Assembly: GCF_014200045.1 (NCBI RefSeq)
Contig: NZ_JACHOV010000004.1
Coordinates: 1-64,000, forward strand
DNA from: Rhizorhapis suberifaciens
GTDB taxonomy: Bacteria > Pseudomonadota > Alphaproteobacteria > Sphingomonadales > Sphingomonadaceae
Length of the DNA: 64,000 nucleotides
Direction of reading: 5' to 3'
Shown: positions 57,231-64,000 of the stretch, in pieces
Layout of the letters: each line of letters starts with the position of its first letter
Position numbering within the stretch: the first letter of the stretch is position 1
Made by a program: the position numbers and the translations under genes
Notes under the pieces: generated by a model
What the model saw: the letters and a program-made list of their open reading frames with translations, nothing else
The model's database searches: none
What the model was told of the DNA's origin: nothing

Positions 57231-57797
57231 ATGAAAGCCTTGATCGTGACCGCCGCAAGCGGGGTTCTACTTCTGTCCGCCTGCGGAAAGGGCCAGGATA
57301 ATGGCACGCCCATGTCGGCGGATGATGTCGCCAAGAAGGTGCAGGCAGTGAAGTTGACGCCCGGCCAGTGGGAAACGACGGTCCAAATCCTTGACGTGAA
57401 GATGGAAGGCCTGCCTGAGGGCGCTCCGACAGGCATGATGAACAACATGATCGGCACCAAGACGACGGTAAAAAGCTGCATCTCACGCGAACAGGCCGAA
57501 AAGCCGAACGCAGACTTCCTGGCGGCGCAGAAAAACGCCAACTGCTCTTATTCCAGCTTCGATATGACGGGAGGCCTCATCAAGGCGGCGATGACATGCA
57601 AGGGCAAAAACCAGCCCGGTGAGCTAAAGATGAACATGACAGGCAAATATGGCGCGGACAGCTATGAGATGAACCAGGAAACCAACATGTCCGGCTTTCA
57701 AAAAGGCATGAGCATGGCGATGAAATCAAAGGTGACAGGGCGTCACATCGGCAATTGTCCGCCAGGTTCCGAGGGAGCGGCGGCTGGCGGCGTCTGA
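57231..57797 (+). CDS. DUF3617 lipoprotein
   Basis: A 188-residue protein with a lipobox (LLLSACGKG, Cys18) and the DUF3617 pattern: [24 protein letters not shown] and later Cys residues ([21 protein letters not shown]) probably in disulfides. GGGAGG lies 9 bases before the ATG. These periplasmic lipoproteins are frequent in sphingomonads; function unknown. NAT follows 4 bp later, so the two are co-transcribed. Confidence 0.85.
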   Translation: MKALIVTAASGVLLLSACGKGQDNGTPMSADDVAKKVQAVKLTPGQWETTVQILDVKMEGLPEGAPTGMMNNMIGTKTTVKSCISREQAEKPNADFLAAQKNANCSYSSFDMTGGLIKAAMTCKGKNQPGELKMNMTGKYGADSYEMNQETNMSGFQKGMSMAMKSKVTGRHIGNCPPGSEGAAAGGV

Positions 57798-57801
57798 AGC
57801 C

Positions 57802-58614
57802 ATGAGCGAACTTGATGCTTATTTCAGCCGCATCGGCATCAACGAAGCTCCATCTGCCGACGCCGAGGGACTGATGTCGCTGCAGCGAGCGCATCGACTG
57901 GCCATCCCGTTTGAAAATCTGGACATCCCTTTGGGCCGAGGCATATCCCTGGCGCCCGAGCGAGTGTTCGAAAAGCTCGTGACCCAGCGGCGCGGCGGCT
58001 ATTGCTTCGAGCAGAACCAGCTTTTCCTCCGGGCGTTGCGACAGGTCGGATTTGAAGCGCGGCCCCTGTTGGCGCGGGTATGGCTGATGGCCGATGAAGT
58101 TCAGCCGCATACCCACACATTCAATCTGGTGACGCTGAATGGTCAGCCTTGGATCGCCGATGCGGGTTTCGGTGGGGACTTCACCCCGCCAATGCCTCTT
58201 GAACCCAACCGAGCAGCAGAAGCGCCAGGCGGCGTCTTCTATCGCCTGATCGAAGAGGAACGTGGCTGGATGCTTCAGCGGGATGGGGGAACCGGTTGGC
58301 AGGACCAATATAGCTTCCAGCTGACGCCGGTGGAGGCCTGCGACCTGGAGATGGGCAACCATTGGACAGCCACCCGTCGGCAGACGCGCTTCACCACGCT
58401 GCGCATCGTCAGCCGCGCCTTGCCCGACGGCAGGGCCGGCCTCATAGACCGGGAGCTTTCGATCAGCCGCAATCAGCACACCGAGGAACGGAGCATCAGC
58501 ACGCCTGCAGAATATCGCGCCCTGCTCGCCGACTATTCGACCTCCATCTGTCGTCAGAGGAGGTTGCCGCTCTCGGCCTATTCGGTTGAATCAATAGCCG
58601 GGGCGCACATTTAG
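57802..58614 (+). CDS. nat: Arylamine N-acetyltransferase
   Basis: The enzyme moves acetyl from acetyl-CoA to arylamines, hydrazines or similar amines. The 270-residue protein has the catalytic triad Cys68 (RRGGYCFEQN), His105 (HTHTFNL) and Asp120 (IADAGFGGD). Length and order are canonical. It may detoxify aromatic amines, a plausible trait in sphingomonads that degrade aromatics, but the natural substrate is unknown. It converges on the DUF2279 gene with 10 bp between stops. Confidence 0.93.
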   Translation: MSELDAYFSRIGINEAPSADAEGLMSLQRAHRLAIPFENLDIPLGRGISLAPERVFEKLVTQRRGGYCFEQNQLFLRALRQVGFEARPLLARVWLMADEVQPHTHTFNLVTLNGQPWIADAGFGGDFTPPMPLEPNRAAEAPGGVFYRLIEEERGWMLQRDGGTGWQDQYSFQLTPVEACDLEMGNHWTATRRQTRFTTLRIVSRALPDGRAGLIDRELSISRNQHTEERSISTPAEYRALLADYSTSICRQRRLPLSAYSVESIAGAHI

Positions 58615-58624
58615 AGGCCAAACT

Positions 58625-59743
58625 TCAATTGGTTATATGGGTGCGTACGGCGGTATAGGGGGGCTGGAAATAGTCCAGAATCTCGCCCGCCGCGCGACCT
58701 GCCCTTCCCTTGGAATTCTTGAAGAGCAATTCTCGAAGATTGATTCCAAAACCAACAAAAATGCGTCGCTTTGGTCTGACACCGGCAGCTCGATCTTCCG
58801 AGGAAAAATCTTTGCCATAATAACCCAGGTGAAGTTCCAGGAAGCGCAATGGCCCATCTTTCAAGGCTTCAAATCCGGAAGGTTTCAGGGCAAGAAAAAA
58901 CCTCTGCTGCTCGAAATGACCTTTTCCTTCGGCTTGAAATATCTTCGAATTCGGTACAATCATCATGCGGAAATCAAGCTTCTGATCAAGCTTGGGGACC
59001 GAGTTTCGAAGAATTGAAAAACCTGCGCCCAATGTGTTGAACGTAACGTCCTCCCAAGACCATCCTGCACTACGTTCAATGCTATCCCAAAGTTCTGTGT
59101 ACAGCATTGCAGCGGACGCCAATGCTGCAGCCGTAAATTCTATGTTCGGCGCACTTTCCGTTTTGCGCCTCAGTCGTGCATGGATGAGTTCCGAAATCAC
59201 GTAGGTGCTATAGGCGTGCGCCAGCTTATCTATGCCCACATTGGACGTCGATTTGCCGAACCAACCCTCCTTATGGAAGTGAGGCGAAGACGCGTCGTCG
59301 AATAGCTTTTTTCCGTTTATCGCCGTGTAATATGCTGCAATCGCCGCCATTTCCCATTTAACGGCGCCAACCTGACTGCCAAATGAGCGAAAGCCACTGG
59401 ACTGGGAAGCATCCGGCACCCTGGCGGAGTCCTGCGGACCATAAATAAAAGGAGAAGATTTGGTCGCGGTTTGCGAAAGTTGAAGATCGTCCAACACGGC
59501 CTCGACAGTCGAAAGCGACGTTGTTCCGATGGACCCCTCCTGTTCAAAGTCTAACTTTATATCAGTTGCGGAAGTCAGGCCGCTGAAACGCTGTTCCGAT
59601 GCAAGCTGTCCAGGAAGATGGTAATCGGAAAGTTCCGCCGATTGTTGAAACACAGGCATCACTTGCGACGTGGCAGATGGGCTTACCGCCATAAAAGGCA
59701 ACGCCATTAGCCTAGCGAGACACAAACAAGGTTTCATTTTCAA
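58625..59743 (-). CDS. DUF2279 (YfiM-like) periplasmic protein, low-GC gene
   Basis: A 372-residue exported protein; the middle shows the DUF2279 pattern with GIDKLAHAYSTYVISELIHAR and an amphipathic region WDSIERSAGWSWEDVTFNTLG. The N-terminus (MKMKPCLCLARLMALPFMAV) is a signal peptide or lipoprotein-like leader. Base composition is visibly AT-richer than neighbours, with codons such as AAA, TTT and ATA used often, unlike the rest of the window. That suggests recent arrival or weak selection. No function is known for the family. Confidence 0.75.
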   Translation of the reverse strand: MKMKPCLCLARLMALPFMAVSPSATSQVMPVFQQSAELSDYHLPGQLASEQRFSGLTSATDIKLDFEQEGSIGTTSLSTVEAVLDDLQLSQTATKSSPFIYGPQDSARVPDASQSSGFRSFGSQVGAVKWEMAAIAAYYTAINGKKLFDDASSPHFHKEGWFGKSTSNVGIDKLAHAYSTYVISELIHARLRRKTESAPNIEFTAAALASAAMLYTELWDSIERSAGWSWEDVTFNTLGAGFSILRNSVPKLDQKLDFRMMIVPNSKIFQAEGKGHFEQQRFFLALKPSGFEALKDGPLRFLELHLGYYGKDFSSEDRAAGVRPKRRIFVGFGINLRELLFKNSKGRAGRAAGEILDYFQPPYTAVRTHITN

Positions 59744-59784
59744 ATGATTATGACCAGTTCCCCAAGTCCTATAAGATCCACTCC

Positions 59785-60309
59785 TTAGAACGGAACTTCG
59801 TCATCCAGATCATTGTCGAAGCTCGGCCCACTGCTGCGCGACCCGCCTCCTCGGCTGCCGCCGCCGCTAAAGCCGCCATCGTCATAACCGCCGGACGAAC
59901 CCCAGCTGTCATCGCTGCGCCCGCCACCGCCAAAGCCGCCGGAAGAGCCGCCGCCTTCACGCGCGTCAAGCAGCACCAGCTTGGCATCGAAGCCCTGCAG
60001 CACGACCTCTGTCGTATAGCGGTCCTGTCCCTGCTGATCCTGCCACTTGCGAGTGCGCAGCTGACCTTCGACATAGACCTTGCTGCCCTTGCGCAAGAAG
60101 CGCTCGGCAACATTCGCCAGGCCTTCGGAGAAGATGGCGACACTGTGCCATTCCGTCCGCTCCTTGCGCTCCCCACTGTTGCGGTCTTTCCAGTTTTCGC
60201 TGGTTGCGATGCGGATATTGCAGACCTTGCCGCCATTCTGAAAGCTGCGAACCTCCGGATCAGCGCCCAGATTCCCGACCAGAATCACCTTGTTGACGCT
60301 GCCTGCCAT
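59785..60309 (-). CDS. ssb: Single-stranded DNA-binding protein
   Basis: SSB coats single-stranded DNA and recruits repair partners. The 174-residue product has the OB fold ([21 protein letters not shown], then [25 protein letters not shown]), a long Gly/Ser-rich linker and the acidic tip DLDDEVPF that binds partner proteins. GGAG sits 5 bases before the ATG at 60309. It lies 62 bp from feoB in the same direction. Confidence 0.98.
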   Translation of the reverse strand: MAGSVNKVILVGNLGADPEVRSFQNGGKVCNIRIATSENWKDRNSGERKERTEWHSVAIFSEGLANVAERFLRKGSKVYVEGQLRTRKWQDQQGQDRYTTEVVLQGFDAKLVLLDAREGGGSSGGFGGGGRSDDSWGSSGGYDDGGFSGGGSRGGGSRSSGPSFDNDLDDEVPF

Positions 60310-60371
60310 GTTGTCTCCTACCGTCTCGTCATTGGGGAGCGGCGCAGCGCGCCGCATAAAGGAAAACTCCC

Positions 60372-62228
60372 TTATAGTCCCAGAGCGGCCGCCGTCCAGA
60401 ATGTAATCCCGGCGAACATATAAGCGAGGCCGAAGAGATAAGCGACCATGAACAGCGGCCATCGCCAGCCATTGGTTTCGCGCCGGGTGACCGCAATGGT
60501 CGAAATGCATTGCGGCGCGAACACGAACCAGGCGAGGAACGCCAGCGCCGTGGGAAGCGACCAACGCCCCTGCAGTCGCTCGGTCAGCGAGCGTTCGGTT
60601 TGGGCTTCATCGCCGCTTTCGATCGAATAGACCGTCGCCAGCGCCGATACCGCCACCTCCCGCGCCGCCATGGCGGGAATGAGCGCCAGGGAAATATCCC
60701 GGTTGAATCCGATCGGTTCCATGATGGTGCTGAGCCCGCCCGCTATCTGCCCGGCGATGCTGTAATCGACCTGCGACACATCGCTACCTTGCGGCGCTTT
60801 GGGAAAGCTCAAAAGCGTCCAGAGGATGATAGTCGAGACAAATATGATCGTGCCTGCCCTTTTCAGGAAGATGACTGCACGCTGCCAAAGGCCAAGCAAC
60901 AGGTCGCGCGGACGCGGCCATTGATATTTGGGCATCTCCATCAGAAACCCGCTGCTCTTACCGCGCGTCACGCTCCGCCGCAGCACCAAAGCAGCGAGCA
61001 GCGCGCCCGCAATGCCGCTCAGGTAAAGCAGGAACAGCACCAATCCCTGAAGGCCGATGCCGCCCGCCAGGACCCTGTTCGGGATAAATGCGGCGATAAT
61101 GACGGCGTAGACCGGCAAGCGCGCCGAACAGGTCATCAACGGCGCAATCAATATCGTGGTGAGGCGGTCCTTATGATCGCTGATCGTGCGGGTCGCCATG
61201 ATGCCGGGAATGGCGCAGGCAAAGGAGGACAGCAGCGGAATAAAGGCGCGGCCGGACAACCCCACGCGCGCCATCAGGCCGTCCATCAGAAAAGCCGCAC
61301 GAACCATATATCCCGTTGCTTCGAGCAACAGGATGAAGAAGAACAGGATCAGGATCTGGGGCAGAAACACGATCACCGAGCCGACGCCGTTGATGACGCC
61401 ATCCACCAGGAAGGAACGGAGCACACCGGCAGGCAAGCTCGCCGTCACCAGATCCGCCGCGACTGCAGCCATTCCTTCGATCCAGGCCACGGGTGCCTCC
61501 GACCAGGAGAATACAGCCTGGAACATTACGAACAGCAATGCCGCCAGCAAGATGGGGCCTACGACCGGATGAAGCACTACTGCATCCACAGCGCTGGTCA
61601 GGCGGCGCGTCGGTGTTTCCGAACGGATGGCGTTCCTGGCGATTCGGCGCGCACGCGCCTGTACTTCCGAAAAATTTCCGGCGGGCGCCGGCGAGACCGC
61701 GCGTCCGCTGCCTTGGGCGAGAGCACCCGCTAGATGCTCACGCAACTCTTCCAGTCCGCGTTTGCGGACGGCAACCGTGGCAATGACCGGCACGCCCAGA
61801 TCACGGACGAGCGCTTCAGGGTCCAGCTCCAGTCCATCCCGCTTTGCCAAATCGACCATGTTGAGCGCAATCACGACCGGCAGATCCAGAGCGATCAGTT
61901 CAAGCGCGAATCGCAGGTGGTTGTCCAGATTGGCGGCGTCGAGCACAATGACGAGGGCGTCTGGCTTCCTTTCGCCGGTCTGTAATCCCATGACCACGTC
62001 GCGAGTGACCTGCTCGTCGGGACTGGCAGGATTAAGACTATAGGTGCCAGGAAGGTCCACCAGTTCCACCGGCCGGCCATCATTCAACATCAAGCGGCCC
62101 GATTTACGCTCCACGGTGACGCCGGGATAATTGCCCAGTTTCTGCCGCGCGCCGGTCAGCGCGTTAAAGAGCGCGCTTTTGCCGGCGTTGGGATTACCGA
62201 CCAGCGCCACCAAGGGAATACGGCTCAT
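60372..62228 (-). CDS. feoB: Ferrous iron transport protein B
   Basis: Inner-membrane Fe(II) importer with a G-protein domain. The 618-residue protein has G1 GNPNAGKS at 11-18, G3 DLPGTYSL, G4 NMVDLAKRD, then two FeoB Gate domains and the core helices ([18 protein letters not shown] and [17 protein letters not shown]). It is at the shorter end for FeoB. The start overlaps feoA by 4 bases (ATGA). Fur control is indicated by the site upstream of feoA. Confidence 0.95.
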   Translation of the reverse strand: MSRIPLVALVGNPNAGKSALFNALTGARQKLGNYPGVTVERKSGRLMLNDGRPVELVDLPGTYSLNPASPDEQVTRDVVMGLQTGERKPDALVIVLDAANLDNHLRFALELIALDLPVVIALNMVDLAKRDGLELDPEALVRDLGVPVIATVAVRKRGLEELREHLAGALAQGSGRAVSPAPAGNFSEVQARARRIARNAIRSETPTRRLTSAVDAVVLHPVVGPILLAALLFVMFQAVFSWSEAPVAWIEGMAAVAADLVTASLPAGVLRSFLVDGVINGVGSVIVFLPQILILFFFILLLEATGYMVRAAFLMDGLMARVGLSGRAFIPLLSSFACAIPGIMATRTISDHKDRLTTILIAPLMTCSARLPVYAVIIAAFIPNRVLAGGIGLQGLVLFLLYLSGIAGALLAALVLRRSVTRGKSSGFLMEMPKYQWPRPRDLLLGLWQRAVIFLKRAGTIIFVSTIILWTLLSFPKAPQGSDVSQVDYSIAGQIAGGLSTIMEPIGFNRDISLALIPAMAAREVAVSALATVYSIESGDEAQTERSLTERLQGRWSLPTALAFLAWFVFAPQCISTIAVTRRETNGWRWPLFMVAYLFGLAYMFAGITFWTAAALGL

Positions 62229-62503
62229 GCAGCGGCTTCCGCCGTTCGGGTAAATTCGGCCGTTTCAAGTGGACGGACGGTTATGGCGGCCGCATGCGGG
62301 CGACGCATGGCGACGATCATACGACCCACGCGACAGGCGATAGGCCCCCTCCCGAACAAGCCGCCATGATGCAGCGCCTCCACTGTGACGCCTTCGCTAA
62401 TGCCCAATTCGCGAAGCCGCTGGCCTTCCACATCGGACAGGGACGACCAGTTGATGCTGTCGATGGATGCGGACCGGCGAAGCGGTAACTGGTCGAGGCG
62501 CAA
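62225..62503 (-). CDS. feoA: Ferrous iron transport protein A
   Basis: A small SH3-like cytosolic protein needed for FeoB activity. The conserved part is SDVEGQRLRELGISEGVTVEAL then FGRGPIACRVGRMIVAMRR. I choose the TTG at 62503 (MRLDQLPLRR), giving 92 residues; the longer frame beginning with TTG at 62554 lies inside the Fur-type palindrome, so it cannot be the real start if that site is the operator. No strong ribosome binding site is seen. Coupled to feoB. Confidence 0.88.
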   Translation of the reverse strand: MRLDQLPLRRSASIDSINWSSLSDVEGQRLRELGISEGVTVEALHHGGLFGRGPIACRVGRMIVAMRRPHAAAITVRPLETAEFTRTAEAAA

Positions 62504-62542
62504 TGACTGACTTTCAAGATAAAAAATTGGGTCGATTGTGCG

Positions 62543-62555
62543 ATTGATTATCAAT
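62543..62555 (-). promoter_or_regulatory. Fur-box-like palindrome upstream of feoAB
   Basis: ATTGAT-T-ATCAAT is a perfect 13-base palindrome containing TGATTATCA / TGATAATCA, the core of the Fur box. It lies 40 bp ahead of the chosen feoA start. Iron repression by Fur (or Irr) of feoAB is well known in proteobacteria. Confidence 0.7.
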
Positions 62556-62594
62556 AACCAGCGAGAATTTCCAGTCCCGCATGCGAGCTAGAAC

Positions 62595-63257
62595 TCATAT
62601 GGCGGGGTAACGCAAACGGCCAATGAAGCGAGCAAGGCTCGGCCGCCGTTCCGCATTAGCGCGCCAGTGCTGCTTGGTCCTTTCGAAGCGAATTATCCCG
62701 TCGATCCTCCGGCCCAGAAAAGCGCGGGAGTCCGTCCATCCGGAGCTCTCATCACTGATGAAGATAAGCAAGGTGGCGGCGTAAACCGCCGCGAGCGTCG
62801 TTCGTTTGCTGTAATAGTTGAAGTCCGTGGAAATATCTCCTGCCAGCCGCCACATCTGGTCGGCCGCTCGCCAGCCAAGACGCGTGGCGGCGACCAGATT
62901 CTGGGGCATCGCCATGATCGCCTGGGCCCTGCGCAGCGCCTCCCTTTCGGGAGCCAGCAGATCGAGTCGCGCTTCGATCAGCGCCACAATTCGCTCGCGC
63001 ACCTTCATGGTCGCCAGCACCTCGGGCGGGAACTTTCTTTCCATTTCCCGATCGAGCCAGCCGAACCAGGCATCGATCATGTCCATCGCGCCGCCGGGAA
63101 AGGCAAGCTCCACCATGGCGGCATCCAGCCCTGCCGCAGCCGCCGCATTGGTCAGCGCTGCGTCGTTCCACCCGTCAAATGCCGCCTGCCCGGGCAGCAA
63201 CGGGGCCACATGCTCGCGCACTTCGTCCAGGGTCGGATCGTTTGGCAAGCCTGTCAT
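62595..63257 (-). CDS. COQ9 family protein
   Basis: A 220-residue protein of the COQ9/TetR-like fold family, which in eukaryotes assists ubiquinone synthesis by presenting lipid precursors to COQ7. The C-terminal part WRAADQMWRLAGDISTDFNYYSKRTTLAAVYAATLLIFISDES is the family signature. The bacterial role in ubiquinone synthesis is likely but not proven here. It stands upstream of feoAB with the Fur-like site between them. Confidence 0.9.
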   Translation of the reverse strand: MTGLPNDPTLDEVREHVAPLLPGQAAFDGWNDAALTNAAAAAGLDAAMVELAFPGGAMDMIDAWFGWLDREMERKFPPEVLATMKVRERIVALIEARLDLLAPEREALRRAQAIMAMPQNLVAATRLGWRAADQMWRLAGDISTDFNYYSKRTTLAAVYAATLLIFISDESSGWTDSRAFLGRRIDGIIRFERTKQHWRANAERRPSLARFIGRLRYPAI

Positions 63258-63387
63258 TGCATTTCTCCCTGATGCTGCATGTAGGGAAAAGGCGAATGGT
63301 TAGGAATAGGGAATACAGCAGGACGTCATCAGTAAAACGAACATTCCGCCTCAGCCGACCTAGATAAAGGTCTCTGCCCAGCCCTAC

Positions 63388-63810
63388 TCACACTGCGAAT
63401 TTCTGTCCTATTTCAAACATCGCAATAGCAGCCTTGGCCGCTTCTCCGCCCTTGTCCTTACGCGTGCGGTCGGACCGCTCCAATGCCTGCGCTTCATTTT
63501 CCACGGTCAGGATACCATTACCAATCGCGATACCGTCCATGGAAAGAGCCATCAGTCCGCGTGCGCTTTCGTTCGACACCACTTCGAAATGATAGGTTTC
63601 GCCACGGATGACCACACCGATGGCGACAAAGCCGTCATAGCGGCCCGACTCGGCGGCCATGGCTATGGCGCCCGGGATCTCCAGCGCGCCGGGGACCATC
63701 ATCACCTCATATTTATGTCCGGCCTCGTCCAGCGCGGTCTTCGCGCCGTCCACCAACATGTCATTGAGATGATCGTAGAAGCGTGCTTCCACGATAAGGA
63801 ATTTAGCCAT
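63388..63810 (-). CDS. ribH: 6,7-dimethyl-8-ribityllumazine synthase
   Basis: The penultimate enzyme of riboflavin synthesis. The 140-residue protein has the active-site segments [17 protein letters not shown] and [20 protein letters not shown] (with the catalytic His). GGGAG is 4 bases before the ATG at 63810; the frame extends upstream without conservation. The stop of ribB lies 16 bp upstream, so they form a riboflavin operon. Positions 63258-63387 hold no gene. Confidence 0.97.
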   Translation of the reverse strand: MAKFLIVEARFYDHLNDMLVDGAKTALDEAGHKYEVMMVPGALEIPGAIAMAAESGRYDGFVAIGVVIRGETYHFEVVSNESARGLMALSMDGIAIGNGILTVENEAQALERSDRTRKDKGGEAAKAAIAMFEIGQKFAV

Positions 63811-63826
63811 GACGCTCCCTTTGCCT

Positions 63827-64000
63827 TTAATCGATGCGGCGTTCGCCAACCACGGCGAGGTCGTAGCCGTCAAGTGCAACCAGGCTATGATGGCTGTTGG
63901 TAAGCAGAATCATGTCATGCACGCCCAGTTCCGCCAGAATCTGCGCACCCACGCCATAATCGCGAAGTTCCTCCATGTTGGGATCTTGGATCCCTGCATG
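63827..64000 (-). CDS. ribB: 3,4-dihydroxy-2-butanone 4-phosphate synthase / GTP cyclohydrolase II-like protein, 3' end
   Basis: Only the last 57 codons are in the window, cut by its end. They read [20 protein letters not shown] then [19 protein letters not shown], the C-terminus of a RibBA-type protein (the GTP cyclohydrolase II-like domain, often inactive in alphaproteobacteria). It provides the four-carbon precursor that RibH uses. Whether it is RibB, RibBA or RibA cannot be settled from the fragment. Confidence 0.85.
   Translation of the reverse strand, partial: HAGIQDPNMEELRDYGVGAQILAELGVHDMILLTNSHHSLVALDGYDLAVVGERRID

Overview
The window is chromosomal DNA of an alphaproteobacterium of the family Sphingomonadaceae, most likely Sphingobium or a close relative. 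The support is high GC, dense short-spaced genes, the rpmF-plsX-fabH-ihfA-merR cluster, a class I lysyl-tRNA synthetase, exosortase-A type polysaccharide genes, a COQ9 protein and a NasS/NasT nitrate regulon. The genus call is inference from gene content. I found no rRNA, tRNA, CRISPR array, insertion sequence or prophage.

Layout. 0.1-9.1 kb: malic enzyme fused to a phosphotransacetylase-like domain, mutS, glnD (PII uridylyltransferase), recF. 9.2-19.9 kb: a nitrate assimilation locus read on the minus strand: nasT, nasS, a structured leader, nrtA, nrtB, nrtC, an alginate-export type porin, nirD, nasA and cobA (siroheme). The leader before nrtA holds two hairpins with A-A-x-G-A-T hexaloops followed by an intrinsic terminator whose 5' arm overlaps the second hairpin, as expected for NasT (ANTAR) antitermination. 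The large nitrite reductase subunit nirB, normally next to nirD, is absent. 20.1-25.6 kb: groESL under a CIRCE element, sppA, a PHB depolymerase. 25.7-30.4 kb: ABC exporter, and divergent exosortase-A associated O-glycosylation ligase and glycosyltransferase.

30.4-33.7 kb: uncharacterised genes around an S24 (LexA-like) repressor that faces a tiny HTH protein across a cluster of TAGGAA/TTCCTA palindromes. 33.9-37.0 kb: rpmF, plsX, fabH, ihfA, merR. 37.1-42.1 kb: SixA phosphatase, DinG-like helicase, a palindromic repeat, lysK. 42.2-48.4 kb: DUF885 peptidase-like protein, RcnB-like protein, a ZnuD-like TonB receptor behind a Zur-box-like palindrome, and an exported MsrA. 48.5-53.0 kb: infC (best start codon ATA), thrS, a hydrolase and a TPR protein whose 3' end lies in a 17-bp triple repeat.

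53.0-64.0 kb: a gene-poor stretch with a tiny minus-strand ORF behind a perfect Shine-Dalgarno sequence and its own terminator, a lipoprotein, an HD protein, uvrB, a DUF3617 lipoprotein, arylamine N-acetyltransferase, a DUF2279 protein in low-GC DNA, ssb, feoAB behind a Fur-box-like palindrome, COQ9, ribH and the 3' end of ribB/ribBA. Most genes are housekeeping. The points worth a second look are the regulatory leaders, the nirB gap, the S24 switch, the tiny ORFs and the start-codon choices.
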